From UBA11872 sp965198285 (lineage in GTDB: Bacteria; Chloroflexota; UBA11872), in assembly GCA_965198285.1 (NCBI GenBank), contig OZ240251.1, positions 248,001 through 312,000 of the forward strand: a stretch of DNA of 64,000 nt, read 5' to 3'. Under the pieces are notes generated by a model. That model was not told the DNA's origin. It saw only the letters and a list, made by a program, of their open reading frames with translations, and did no database searches. This document shows, one piece after another, positions 24,389 to 33,552 of this stretch (position 1 is its first letter; every line of letters begins with the position of its first letter). Position numbers and translations under genes: made by a program.

Positions 24389-26491
24389 GTGCAAGACCGT
24401 TCCCCAACCCCGTCCAGCCGCTCCTGGACCCGCTCCCTGGCCGGCCAGATCGCCATCCTGGCAGCCGTTCCCACGGCCACCGTTCTTCTGGCCGTGGCCG
24501 TCCTCACACTCTTTCTCAACCAGCACTCCCGCCTCGAAACCCTCCTGCAAGCCGAAGCCGACCGCGCCCACGCCCTGGCCGGGCCCATCGAACGCGCCAT
24601 CGCCGACTCCCTCCGCGCCAATCTCCGCACAGCCTCCGCTGCGGCTTCCAACCTCTTCACCCACCGCGCCACCGCCCCCCGCGCCGCCGGCGACCTCCCC
24701 ATCCAACAGTTCGACGAATCCATCGGTGCCCCGGCCGCCGCAACCCTCCAACGCGCCCGCGACTCCGATGCCATGGCGCTCTCGGATGTCCAGCAGACGT
24801 CCAGCGGACAATCAGTGATTGTTGCCGCCGTCCCCGACGGCACCGTCATCCGCGTCGGCGCACTCAAGGTCTCGGCCGGACCCGAAGAGCCCCCCTGGCG
24901 CTCCCTCCTCCAGGACCTCATCCCCACCGCCCCCAACGCCACCGTCGGCCTCGCTGACGCCGCCGCCTACGTGGCCTTTCACCAGGACCTCGACCAGGTC
25001 GGCCGGTCCATCACGTCCTCCGGCGAACCCGGCGACCCGCTCTTCACATCCCCCTCCGGCGCCCTCCTCCGCGGCCCCCTCGTCGGCACCCAGCGCATCA
25101 CCGGCTTCGCGCCGCTGGGCACCACCGGCTGGCGGCTCGTCGTCGAACGTCCCTGGACCGCCCCCCTCGAAGCCTTCAGCGGACCCGGCCTCCTCGTCCT
25201 GATACCCCTGCTCGGCGCAGCCCTTTTGCCCGCGGCCCTCATCGGCCTCACCGCCGTCCGCGCCACTCGCCGCCTGCGCGACCTGGCCCAGGCCGCCCGA
25301 CGCATTGCCGCCGGCGACTTCCGCCCGATCCCGACCGCCGCCCGAACCGGCGACGAAATCGAGGAACTGACCACCCAGTTCGAATCCATGGCCCGCCAAC
25401 TCCAGTCCCTCTACGGCTCCCTCGAACAGCGCGTCGCCGATCGCACCCGCGAACTGGAAATCGTCGTGCGCGTCGCCCGCTCCATCACCCAGACGCTCGA
25501 CGCCCAGGAAATCCTGCGCGTCAGCGCCGCCGAACTTCCCCGCCATCCCCGCATCCAGGCCGCCTTCGTTCGCCTCGAGCCAACCCAGACGGAGCAACTC
25601 GGCCTCGCCACCCCGCCAACCCCGGACTGGGCCGCCGCTGCCCCGTCGGACCCACCCCAAACCAACAGCCCCCTGATCAGCCGACGCAGCACTGCTGCCG
25701 AATGGGTCCACGCCCTCCCGCTGGCCGTTGCCGGCGAACGCGGCGCGCTGCTGGTGCGTACGGCCGCCGACGACGGCGCCGAACTCTCCAACTTCCTGCT
25801 CACCGCCGCCGCCCAGATCGGCATCGCCCTCGAAAACGCCCTCCTCTACCGCCAGGGCCAGGCCCGCGCCGCCCTCGACGAACGCATGCGCCTCGCCCGC
25901 GAGATTCACGACACCGTGGCCCAGAGCCTCACCGGCGTCATCGTCCACCTTGAAGCTCTGGAGCACTCCGCCGGCGATGCCACGGCCGCCGCCGACCACC
26001 GCGGCCGCGCGCTTGACCTGGCCCGCGTCGGCCTGCGTGAAGCCCGGCTGTCGGTCCAGGGCCTGCGAGCCTCGGCGCTGGATGGACAGGACCTCGCTGA
26101 CGCGCTGGCCGCCGTCGTCACCCGTGTCGACACCTCAGGTGCGGCCGCCGCCCGCTTCAGCGTCCAGGGCGACGCCGCCGATGTCCCCGCCGCCATTGCC
26201 AACGAGTTGTTGCGGATCGGCGAAGAGGCCCTCGCCAACGCCCTGCGCCACGCCTCGGCGGGCCATGTACTGGCCAGCCTTCAAGTCACCCACGACGACG
26301 TGCGTCTGGTCGTGGAAGACGACGGTTCGGGCATCGACCTTGCCGCCGCCGACGCCGCTGGCTTCGGGCTGCTCGGCATGCGCGAGCGCGCCGCGCGTCT
26401 GGGCGGCACACTCACCGTCGAAAGCCAACCGGGCGAGGGCACCCGCGTGCAGGCCCAAATCCCGCTTCAGCCAGCCGACACCGACCGATGA
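24389..26491 (+). CDS. Membrane sensor histidine kinase, NarL/LiaS (HisKA_3) type
   Basis: 700 residues from GTG 24389. One helix near 20-42 and a second near 268-292 flank an extracytoplasmic sensor of about 220 residues with low-complexity Ala content. Then come HAMP (LRDLAQAARRIAAGDF), a short coiled coil, a GAF-like domain (about 380-500), HisKA_3 with the phospho-acceptor His in LAREIHDTVAQSLTG, and an ATPase domain (GEEALANALRHA; VEDDGSGIDL; GFGLLGMRERA). It shares the polA divergent region and overlaps its regulator by four bases. Signal unknown. Confidence 0.9.
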   Translation: MQDRSPTPSSRSWTRSLAGQIAILAAVPTATVLLAVAVLTLFLNQHSRLETLLQAEADRAHALAGPIERAIADSLRANLRTASAAASNLFTHRATAPRAAGDLPIQQFDESIGAPAAATLQRARDSDAMALSDVQQTSSGQSVIVAAVPDGTVIRVGALKVSAGPEEPPWRSLLQDLIPTAPNATVGLADAAAYVAFHQDLDQVGRSITSSGEPGDPLFTSPSGALLRGPLVGTQRITGFAPLGTTGWRLVVERPWTAPLEAFSGPGLLVLIPLLGAALLPAALIGLTAVRATRRLRDLAQAARRIAAGDFRPIPTAARTGDEIEELTTQFESMARQLQSLYGSLEQRVADRTRELEIVVRVARSITQTLDAQEILRVSAAELPRHPRIQAAFVRLEPTQTEQLGLATPPTPDWAAAAPSDPPQTNSPLISRRSTAAEWVHALPLAVAGERGALLVRTAADDGAELSNFLLTAAAQIGIALENALLYRQGQARAALDERMRLAREIHDTVAQSLTGVIVHLEALEHSAGDATAAADHRGRALDLARVGLREARLSVQGLRASALDGQDLADALAAVVTRVDTSGAAAARFSVQGDAADVPAAIANELLRIGEEALANALRHASAGHVLASLQVTHDDVRLVVEDDGSGIDLAAADAAGFGLLGMRERAARLGGTLTVESQPGEGTRVQAQIPLQPADTDR

Positions 26492-27141
26492 TCCGCGTCC
26501 TCATCGCCGACGACCATCCCATCGTCCGCGAGGGCTTCGGCGCGATCGTGAACGCCGAACCCGACATCGAGGTCGTGGCCCAGGCCTCCAACGGAATCGA
26601 GGCCCTCGAATGCGCGGCCGACACTGACCCCAGCGTGGCCCTTATGGACCTGCGCATGCCCCGCATGGGCGGCGTGGAAGCCATCCGCAAACTGCGCCAG
26701 ACCAACCCCAACTTGCGCGCCATCGTCCTCACCACCTACGACGACGACGACGCCATCTACGAGGCCATCCGAGCCGGCGCCCGCGGCTATCTCCTCAAGG
26801 ACGTGCGCCCCAAAGACCTCGTACGCGCCATCCGCACCGTCCACGCCGGCCGCTCGCTGCTCCAACCCGTGGTGGTCGAACGCCTCCTGGACCGCCTCGG
26901 CCCCGAAGACCCGGCGGACGAGACGCCCCCCTTCGAAGCCCTCACCCCGCGCGAAGTCGAAGTCCTTCAGATCATGGCCCGCGGCGCACGCAACCGCGAC
27001 ATCGCCCAGGAACTCGTCATCTCCGAACGCACCGTCAAAATCCACGTCGCCAACATCATCGCCAAACTCGGCGTGACCAACCGCACCGCCGCCGTAGTCC
27101 GAGCCATCGACCTCAACCTAATCCAACACCGCGAAAGCTAG
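26488..27141 (+). CDS. NarL/FixJ-type response regulator
   Basis: 217 residues. The receiver has the acidic pocket in IADDHPIVREG, phospho-acceptor Asp in SVALMDLRMPRMGG, switch Thr in VLTTYDDDDA and Lys in GYLLKDV. The C-terminal LuxR-type helix-turn-helix is FEALTPREVEVLQIMARGA and NRDIAQELVISERTVKIHVA. Start overlaps the kinase stop (ATGA), so the two form a cognate pair. Target promoters are not known. Confidence 0.93.
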   Translation: MIRVLIADDHPIVREGFGAIVNAEPDIEVVAQASNGIEALECAADTDPSVALMDLRMPRMGGVEAIRKLRQTNPNLRAIVLTTYDDDDAIYEAIRAGARGYLLKDVRPKDLVRAIRTVHAGRSLLQPVVVERLLDRLGPEDPADETPPFEALTPREVEVLQIMARGARNRDIAQELVISERTVKIHVANIIAKLGVTNRTAAVVRAIDLNLIQHRES

Positions 27142-27513
27142 TTATCCCGGCGCGCGCAGCGGATCGCTACAGCTATCAAATCTGGGGAGAGCAGGCGGGA
27201 TGCGCTCAGCGTGGGTGGGCAGCCAGAACGGGAAGCAGGCGAGAGTAGGCTGAGGGGCGTGGGTGCCAGCCGGGGCGGATCGCTATGCGACTCCCGTTAG
27301 CAGGCCGGGCGCACTACCGCCCCGCTGGCGCTCACGTACTCACAATATACCGCAGTAGCTTCTGGTCGCGGATACCTAGTCGATGTCGTGGCACGGTGTC
27401 CTTCTCGGCGGCCAGTTGGCTGCTCGAGCACGTCACGGTCCCCACGCAGAGGCGGCCGGTCTCTAAAGATAGGGACCCTCAAGCGAAGATATTCATGGCC
27501 CTAGCTGCCAACC
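27142..27513. other. Intergenic region, no gene seen
   Basis: About 370 bases between the convergent response regulator and XdhC-type genes. Short frames exist but have mixed composition and no family resemblance. A GCGGATCGCTA string occurs twice (about 27158 and 27277), which may be a small direct repeat. I see no terminator with a T-run and no tRNA fold. Confidence 0.5.
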
Positions 27514-28341
27514 CTACCGCCCATCCCCCACCCCCGGCCGAAACTCATTCAGCGACAACCGCCGCCCCTTACCCTGCCTTCGCAGGTCCACAATCTCCGC
27601 CGCAATGGCAATCGCAATCTCCGCCGGCGTCCGCGCCCCGATGTCCAACCCTATCGGCGCGTACACCTTCGCGAACTGCTCCGGCGTGAACCCTTCCGCC
27701 AGCAGCGTCCCGTAGACGATGTGGACCCGCCGGCGGCTCCCGATCATCCCGATGTAAGGCGCGGGCGAATCCAGCAGCCGGCGCAGTGCCAGCTCGTCGA
27801 ACCGGTGCGCCCGCGTCACCAGCACTACGTGCGTCCGCTCGTCCACCTCAAACTCGTCCAGGAACTCCTCGAACGGCCGCGCATACACCTCGTCCGCCGT
27901 CGGAAACCGCTCGCGGTTGGCGAAATCCGAGCGTTCGTCCACCACGATCGTCTCGAACTCCAGCACCGAGGCCAGCCGCGCCAGCGGCTGCGCAATGTGC
28001 CCCGCTCCCACGATCAGCATTCGCGGCGTGGCCATGATCGGGTCCAACAGAAACCGCGCGTACACCCGGTCCCGCCGCGTGGCCGGCCCACCCTCGGCAT
28101 CCAGGTTCACGGCTCGCGGATGCCCGGAGGCCAGCGTCTCCGCCGCTAGCCGCGCCAGGGCCTCGTCGATCCCCGGCGTCGCGACGGCGTGCGACAGCCC
28201 CTGACCAGACTCGTAGATCGCCCGAAGCCCGATTCCGCCGGCCTCCACCCCACGCGCGCCCACCAGATGCACGAACACGATGGCCGCCCGCCGCACCAGC
28301 GCCTCTTCCGCCGCCGCCACCGCGGCGGCGCGGTCAATCAC
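27514..28341 (-). CDS. XdhC-family protein, Rossmann (C-terminal) part
   Basis: 275 residues. The middle holds the XdhC Rossmann fold: MLIVGAGHIAQPLARLASVL, IVVDERSDFANRERFP, and HVVLVTRAHRFDELALRRLL, ending YIGMIGSRRRVHIVYG and YAPIGLDIGARTPAEIAIAI. XdhC proteins bind and sulfurate molybdenum cofactor for xanthine-dehydrogenase-type enzymes. The start overlaps the stop of the CoxI-domain gene (ATGA), so the classical protein is split in two genes. No molybdo-hydroxylase gene is in this window. Confidence 0.85.
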   Translation of the reverse strand: MIDRAAAVAAAEEALVRRAAIVFVHLVGARGVEAGGIGLRAIYESGQGLSHAVATPGIDEALARLAAETLASGHPRAVNLDAEGGPATRRDRVYARFLLDPIMATPRMLIVGAGHIAQPLARLASVLEFETIVVDERSDFANRERFPTADEVYARPFEEFLDEFEVDERTHVVLVTRAHRFDELALRRLLDSPAPYIGMIGSRRRVHIVYGTLLAEGFTPEQFAKVYAPIGLDIGARTPAEIAIAIAAEIVDLRRQGKGRRLSLNEFRPGVGDGR

Positions 28342-28667
28342 GGGCGGATCAGGGGAGCGTCGCTCCAGGACTCCAGCAGCACTTCCAGCGTGCCGCCGCA
28401 GACGTCGCCCTCGCCCTTGATGTCGTCAATCAGATCGATCTCCAGTGCCCGCGAACGCCCGTCCGCCAGTACCCGGACCGCCTCCGCCCGCACGTCCGCC
28501 TCCACGCAGCCGCCGCCCACCGTCCCCCAGGTGGACCCGTCCCTGAAGAACAGCATGCGCGCACCAATATCCTGCGGCGTCGACCCGCGGCTGGACACCA
28601 CCACCGCCGACGCTACCCGCTCACCCTCGGCGGTCCGAACGGCGATCTGCCGGAAATACTCCTCCAT
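28338..28667 (-). CDS. XdhC/CoxI-domain protein (N-terminal part)
   Basis: 109 residues from ATG 28667, chosen because the homologous region begins MEEYFRQIAVRTAEGE. It contains AVVVSSRGSTPQDIGARMLF and GTVGGGCVEADVRAEAV, the XdhC_CoxI signature with its conserved Cys. Upstream in-frame residues back to 28796 look like non-coding translation. It works with the adjacent Rossmann part in molybdenum-cofactor maturation; this is inference from the family. Confidence 0.85.
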   Translation of the reverse strand: MEEYFRQIAVRTAEGERVASAVVVSSRGSTPQDIGARMLFFRDGSTWGTVGGGCVEADVRAEAVRVLADGRSRALEIDLIDDIKGEGDVCGGTLEVLLESWSDAPLIRP

Positions 28668-28831
28668 GGCCGGCGATTCTATCGCCGCATCGCCGCCGAG
28701 CCGCCACGGAAGCTCTGAACAACCAACGTCCCACGCCACACGCCGGCCACGCTCGGGCGCGCCGGTCTCTCGAGTGTTCACAACTCTCCGAGGCAAGGTA
28801 CCGTCAAGTCACGAAGCCGGTGTGGGCACAA

Positions 28832-29593
28832 ATGAGCCACCAAGACATCGACCAGTCGTTCGTCCGCGGATCGTGGGAGGACGCTGACCACGTCCATGAA
28901 TACGACGCAGCCGTCACCGCCGTCGGGCTGTGGGAGTCCGAGCGGAAGTTGTTCGACCGATACTTGCCGCGGGACGGCGCGGTTCTGGACATCGGCTGCG
29001 GCGCCGGTCGGACGACGTTCGGCTTGCACGAGGCTGGCTACCAGTACCTAACTAGCCATGACCTCTCCACCACAATGATCGCGGCGGCCCGCCGCATCGC
29101 CGCGCAGCACGACCTCGCCATCCGGTTTCACGTCGGCGATGCAACATCCATGCCCTACGCCGACGCAAGCTTCGACGGAGCGCTGTTTTCGTTCCAGGGG
29201 CTTATGTGTATTCCCGGCGGGAAGCGCAGGCTCGAGGCTCTGCACGAGGTGCGTCGCGTGCTTCGACCGGGCGGTCACTTCATCTTCACCACCCACGACA
29301 GGGCAATACCCCGCTGGGTCGACTTCTGGCGCGACGAGCGGGCTCGCTGGGATCGCGGGGAACAGGACGCGCGCCTCCTCGAGTTCGGCGACCGGATCAT
29401 CCCCGACTCAGGCTTGCTGACCTACATCCACATTCCGGCGCGTGCCGAAGTCAGGAGCCTCATTGCCGACGTCGGCTTCGACCTCGTCGAGGACAGGCTG
29501 CGATCCGACGTGGCGACCGAGACCGAAGCCATCCGCAAGATCAGCTCCGAGTGCCGAATGTGGGTCGTCCGACGGCCCGAGAAGCACGCCTAA
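28832..29593 (+). CDS. SAM-dependent methyltransferase (class I)
   Basis: 253 residues from ATG 28832 (a GTG at 28820 is possible). SAM-binding motif I is VLDIGCGAGRTTFGLHEAG, motif II LTSHDLSTTMI, then DATSMPYADASFDGALFS and HEVRRVLRPGGHFIFTTHD, the standard UbiE/small-molecule type. Substrate unknown. It precedes an Erm-type gene by 111 bases in the same orientation. Confidence 0.85.
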   Translation: MSHQDIDQSFVRGSWEDADHVHEYDAAVTAVGLWESERKLFDRYLPRDGAVLDIGCGAGRTTFGLHEAGYQYLTSHDLSTTMIAAARRIAAQHDLAIRFHVGDATSMPYADASFDGALFSFQGLMCIPGGKRRLEALHEVRRVLRPGGHFIFTTHDRAIPRWVDFWRDERARWDRGEQDARLLEFGDRIIPDSGLLTYIHIPARAEVRSLIADVGFDLVEDRLRSDVATETEAIRKISSECRMWVVRRPEKHA

Positions 29594-29704
29594 AACGCAC
29601 CGGTCAGTATCCCCCCACGGCGCCCATGGCTGCTGGTAGCCTGCAACGGAAGAGTTCGATTCCATTGAGAGACATTCCCTTGGGCTTCTGCGTGGTAGTT
29701 CGCC

Positions 29705-30586
29705 GTGTCAGGTCGCAAACCCGAACACGGTCAAAACTTCCTGCGGTCCAGACGGCTCGCACGCCGGCTTCTCCCTAAAACCTCAATCTCGGCCGACGAC
29801 CTTGTCCTCGATATCGGGGCCGGGCAAGGCGCACTTACAGCGCCACTGGCCGAACGCTGCCGACATGTCGTGGCATACGAGATCGATCCGCGTGTCTTCC
29901 ACGGTCTAGAGCAGCGCTACAGATACTCGTCCGCCGTAACGCTCGTCCAGGCGGATTTCCTGGCGTGCGAGCTGCCGCGTGGGCCATACAAGGTCTGCGC
30001 AAGTCTGCCCTTCAACATCACGGCTGATGTTGTCGCCAAGCTGACGAGCGGCGTCGATCCGCCCCAGGAGGCCTACCTGATCGTCCAGCGTGCCGCCGTC
30101 GAGCGATTCATGGTTAATCGCCGGCGGCGTTTCACGCTCGTTGCCTGCCTTCTATACCCGCGCTGGCACGCCCGTGTGCTTGCGCACATTCCGGCCACGG
30201 CATTCCATCCGGTGCCCAAGGTCGCTGCCGCCCTACTCCACTTGAGGCTGAGACCCAAGCCATTGATCGCTGCTCACGACGACACCTTGTTTCGCGACCT
30301 CGTGACCCAGGGCTTCGTTGGCGGCGCATCCCCGAGAGCAGCCCTGCGTCCGCTCTTCACGACGCGCCAGATTCGTCGAATCGCCGGCGACCTGAACCTG
30401 GGACTCGACCAGTCGCCATCGGAAGTGCGCCCGGAGCAGTGGGTCCGCCTGACGCGCTTCGTCGTCGAACACCGGCATCAAGTCAACCTCTCCCACATCC
30501 GCGGAGCGCACCGCCGGCTTCGGAACCGGCAACGGCAGCTGCGAAAACGGCACCGCACGCGCTGGTCGCAACGCCGATCTGGCTGA
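29705..30586 (+). CDS. erm: 23S rRNA (adenine-N6)-methyltransferase, Erm type
   Basis: 293 residues from GTG 29705; a stop nine bases upstream in frame leaves no earlier start. The Erm hallmark HGQNFL follows the start; then LVLDIGAGQGALTAPLAERC (SAM), YEIDPRV, QADFLACELP and the catalytic-loop ASLPFNIT (NLPYxI-type). A strongly basic C-terminal tail follows, as in actinobacterial Erm proteins. The HGQNFL form favours Erm over KsgA. Known relatives methylate A2058 of 23S rRNA and give macrolide-lincosamide-streptogramin B resistance. No leader peptide or attenuator was recognised. Confidence 0.83.
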   Translation: MSGRKPEHGQNFLRSRRLARRLLPKTSISADDLVLDIGAGQGALTAPLAERCRHVVAYEIDPRVFHGLEQRYRYSSAVTLVQADFLACELPRGPYKVCASLPFNITADVVAKLTSGVDPPQEAYLIVQRAAVERFMVNRRRRFTLVACLLYPRWHARVLAHIPATAFHPVPKVAAALLHLRLRPKPLIAAHDDTLFRDLVTQGFVGGASPRAALRPLFTTRQIRRIAGDLNLGLDQSPSEVRPEQWVRLTRFVVEHRHQVNLSHIRGAHRRLRNRQRQLRKRHRTRWSQRRSG

Positions 30587-30760
30587 CCGCAGCGAGCGCC
30601 GGGCGGGCACATTGCCAGCCGCACGTCACGCGGCGCGCAGGCGTCACCCAGGCGCGAGTCCCTACGACTACGCAATGGCGGCCACGCCGCCGAATACCAT
30701 CAATGGATCGATTCGACCGGGGCGTCGTGCCTGTCGAACCGAAAGCCGAAAGCGACTGCC

Positions 30761-31600
30761 ATGCTCGAAGAACATCGACAGGCCAACCGGGCTAACTGGG
30801 ACGACCGTGTTCCCGCGCACCTGGCCTCGGATTTCTATGGCGTTGAGGACTTCATCGCGGGTGCTCGGAACCTGACGAAGGCGGTCGACTTCGATCGCGC
30901 GCAGCTTGGCGACGTGCAGGGACGCTCGCTGCTCCACGTGCAGTGCCACATCGGCCTCGACACGCTCTCGTGGGCCAGGCTGGGCGCCGACGTCACCGGC
31001 CTCGACTTCTCCGAGCGCTCAATCGAGGCGGCGCGCGACATCAGCCGCCGCAGCGGCGCTCCCGGTCGCTTTGTCCTGGCCGACATCCACGAGGCGCCCG
31101 AGGTCCTCGCCGAAACCTTCGACATCGTCTATGCCAGCGAGGGCGTGCTCTGCTGGCTGCCCTCGGTTGCCGCCTGGGCGCGAGTCGTCCGACGGTTCAC
31201 CCGTCCCGGAGGAACGTTCTACATCCGCGACGGACATCCTCTCGCGCACACGCTCGACCCCGAACGGCCCAACGGCCAGCTGGTGATGGTGGACCCGTAC
31301 TTCGAAGGCGAGGCCATCCGCTACGACGAGCCGGGCACCTACACCGAGGCGGGTGTCGAAATCGATCACACGATCACGTACGAGTGGAACCACAGTCTGG
31401 GCGAAATTGTGAGCGCGCTCGCCGACGAGGGCTTTCGCATCGAGTCCCTGCGGGAGTACCCCTTCAGTGGCTACCAGGCGCAGCCGGGGATGGTCCAGGG
31501 TGACGACGGCTGGTGGCGGCTGCCGGACCGCGCGCAGCGTTTGCCTCTGCTATTCGGGCTGAAGGCCACGCTGCCGCCCGACGCCTCGCCGGCCAAGTGA
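30761..31600 (+). CDS. SAM-dependent methyltransferase (class I)
   Basis: 279 residues: MLEEHRQANRANWDDRVPAH, then motif I SLLHVQCHIGLDTLSWARLG, DVTGLDFSERSIEAAR, ADIHEAPEV, and FTRPGGTFYIRDGHP. This is the common family with LQCHFG-type motif I found in many actinobacteria and Chloroflexota. Substrate unknown. It follows the Erm-type gene by 174 bases. After its stop, 31601-31887 holds no convincing gene. Confidence 0.83.
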   Translation: MLEEHRQANRANWDDRVPAHLASDFYGVEDFIAGARNLTKAVDFDRAQLGDVQGRSLLHVQCHIGLDTLSWARLGADVTGLDFSERSIEAARDISRRSGAPGRFVLADIHEAPEVLAETFDIVYASEGVLCWLPSVAAWARVVRRFTRPGGTFYIRDGHPLAHTLDPERPNGQLVMVDPYFEGEAIRYDEPGTYTEAGVEIDHTITYEWNHSLGEIVSALADEGFRIESLREYPFSGYQAQPGMVQGDDGWWRLPDRAQRLPLLFGLKATLPPDASPAK

Positions 31601-31887
31601 CCGTAGCCTGCCTGCACCGGGGACCTTCGATGCGGCATGCAGATGACACCCCGTGCGGCGCTGCGCGATCTGGCGGCGCCGGAATTGACCACGAACGATT
31701 GCACCAGCGATCCGCTCAATCGAGCGGCAATGGCGGAGCTGCGGTGCACCAGCAGGGGCGAATACTCCAGGACAGCACGTCGTGGACCAACCACGCCTCG
31801 CGACGCGTGGCAGCCCATCGGGGCCTCATCCGGTACGCAACCGACTTCCACATCACGTAGGCGGTGCCTGGAGCTCCTGACGCCGGG

Positions 31888-32718
31888 CTACGTATAGAGC
31901 CCGATCAGCCCTTGCCGCGTCGCATACCGATCCAGCCGGTTGAACACGAGGATCCCACCCACACCCGCCACAACTGCCGTCACCGACAGAATCACCATCT
32001 CGGCCCACAAGGGAACCAGCGTCGGCGTCCCCAGCAGCGTATGGCGCATCGCGTCCAGCGCGTACGTGTGTGGAAGCCCATAGCTCAGCCAGCGAACCTC
32101 GGCCGGCAGCACGCCGATCGGAAACGCCGCCCCCGCCATCAGAAACGCAACGCCGTTGATCAGCCCCGGCACCCGCCACTGCCGCATCACCAGCCCGGCT
32201 CCGCCCATCGCCAGCCCGATCCCCGAGAAGCCGATAAAGCTCAGCAGGATCACAGGGATGCTGAGAAGGCTCACCGCCGGAAACCCGCCCGCGACCAGCA
32301 ACACCACGGCCAGGATGGCGACGGCCCACACGAGCATCTGCACGAGCTCGAACAGCGTGACGCCAACGATCGGAACCCACCGCGCGACGCGCGTGGTCCA
32401 GAGGTGCGGCAGCACGCCCGTTTCATTCCCCCAGCGCAAATATCCCTGGGCGCCCATCAACGCTTGTTGGGCAACCTGCATCGCGAGCCATCCCAGGGCA
32501 ATGAAGGCCACCACGTGCTCCCCGCCGCCGCTGGCCGCGAATCCCTCGCTGCCGAACGCCAGTTGCGCCAACAGCAGCGGGGCCATGAGCGTCGCCACGT
32601 TGACCAATATGGCCACCCACCGGATCTTCTGGCGCCCAACTTCCTGCCATTCGCGCAGAAACGACGCCCGCACCGCCAGCAGGGCGGGCGTGAGTCCAGT
32701 GAGCGCCAGGCGCGTCAA
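31888..32718 (-). CDS. ABC-2-type transporter permease (second subunit)
   Basis: About 276 residues with six hydrophobic segments (for example WVAILVNVATLMAPLLLAQL; LLSIPVILLSFIGFSGIGLAM; MVILSVTAVVAGVGGILVF). Start TTG 32718 overlaps the upstream permease stop as TTGA; upstream codons in this frame only shadow the other permease. It forms a heteromeric exporter with the next permease and the ATPase. Substrate unknown; drug or polysaccharide/lipid export are both possible. Confidence 0.78.
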   Translation of the reverse strand: MTRLALTGLTPALLAVRASFLREWQEVGRQKIRWVAILVNVATLMAPLLLAQLAFGSEGFAASGGGEHVVAFIALGWLAMQVAQQALMGAQGYLRWGNETGVLPHLWTTRVARWVPIVGVTLFELVQMLVWAVAILAVVLLVAGGFPAVSLLSIPVILLSFIGFSGIGLAMGGAGLVMRQWRVPGLINGVAFLMAGAAFPIGVLPAEVRWLSYGLPHTYALDAMRHTLLGTPTLVPLWAEMVILSVTAVVAGVGGILVFNRLDRYATRQGLIGLYT

Positions 32719-33503
32719 AAGGCTTCCAGCAGACCGCGGCGGCGAGCGGCGCGCTCGAATCGCGCAAACAGCCGCCACCCGACGACTCCGAGCATGAGCG
32801 CCATCCCCAGCAGGACGGCCGTCGCCAGGTACGCCTCTGGCGCGTCGCCGAAAATCAGCGCGGCCCGTAAGCCGCGGGCGATCCAGGTGAGCGGCAGCGC
32901 GTGTCCCAGCACCTGGGCCCACTCCGGCAGAACGGTGGTCGGGTAGGCGATCCCGGCGAATATCCCCGAAGCCGTGAGAAGGGTCGAGGACAGCAACCCG
33001 GCGTCCCGATAACGCATGACGAAACCGGCCATCAATACCCCCACCGAAATGCTGGCCATGAAGGCCGTCAGCAGAACGAGCAGCAGCGCTGACGGCACGA
33101 CGGTCAACTCGAAGCGAAAGAGCACCCACGCGGTTACGAACATCACCACGCCAAACGTCGTCTGAGCCAGCGCTCGGCCCGCGGCGTCCGCGGCCAACAG
33201 CAGTGTTCGGGGGGTGAGTGACGTCCACGCGGCACCGAGCGTGCCCATATTCCGCTCGCTGGATAGCCCGATCGCGACCGATTGCATCGTCGTCGCGACC
33301 CAGGCCAGGACGACGATGCCGATGGCGGCGAACGCAAGATAGTTATCGGTGCCAGCCACGGCGGCAAAGCGCGCGGCTTGCAACTCGTCCGGTCCGGCCA
33401 GCGCGCGAGCGTTGAGCAATACCGGCATGGTGAGTGTCAACGCGCCCAGAATGCCAATCTGCCAGAACCACCCCTCGCGCCACTGCATGCGCCAGGCCTT
33501 CAT
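32715..33503 (-). CDS. ABC-2-type transporter permease (first subunit)
   Basis: About 262 residues from ATG 33503 (MKAWRMQWREGWFWQIGILG); a TTG at 33551, right after the ATPase stop, is an alternative. Six membrane segments, including YLAFAAIGIVVLAWVATTMQ and LLVLLTAFMASISVGVLMAG, and the ABC-2 signature region IFAGIAYPTTVLPEWAQVLG. It is followed with overlap by a second permease. Confidence 0.8.
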   Translation of the reverse strand: MKAWRMQWREGWFWQIGILGALTLTMPVLLNARALAGPDELQAARFAAVAGTDNYLAFAAIGIVVLAWVATTMQSVAIGLSSERNMGTLGAAWTSLTPRTLLLAADAAGRALAQTTFGVVMFVTAWVLFRFELTVVPSALLLVLLTAFMASISVGVLMAGFVMRYRDAGLLSSTLLTASGIFAGIAYPTTVLPEWAQVLGHALPLTWIARGLRAALIFGDAPEAYLATAVLLGMALMLGVVGWRLFARFERAARRRGLLEAF

Positions 33504-33552
33504 GGCCACCGCCACAAACGCCCCGGCGTGCCCCTGCGCCTGGCGCGACAAC

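Noticed and set aside
29650..29672. GTTCGATTCC resembling a tRNA T-loop
   Set aside because: Flanking bases do not form the T stem, and no acceptor, D or anticodon arms are present.
31637..31897. Short plus-strand frame after the methyltransferase
   Set aside because: Mixed low-complexity product, no ribosome site and overlaps the end of the ABC permease on the other strand.
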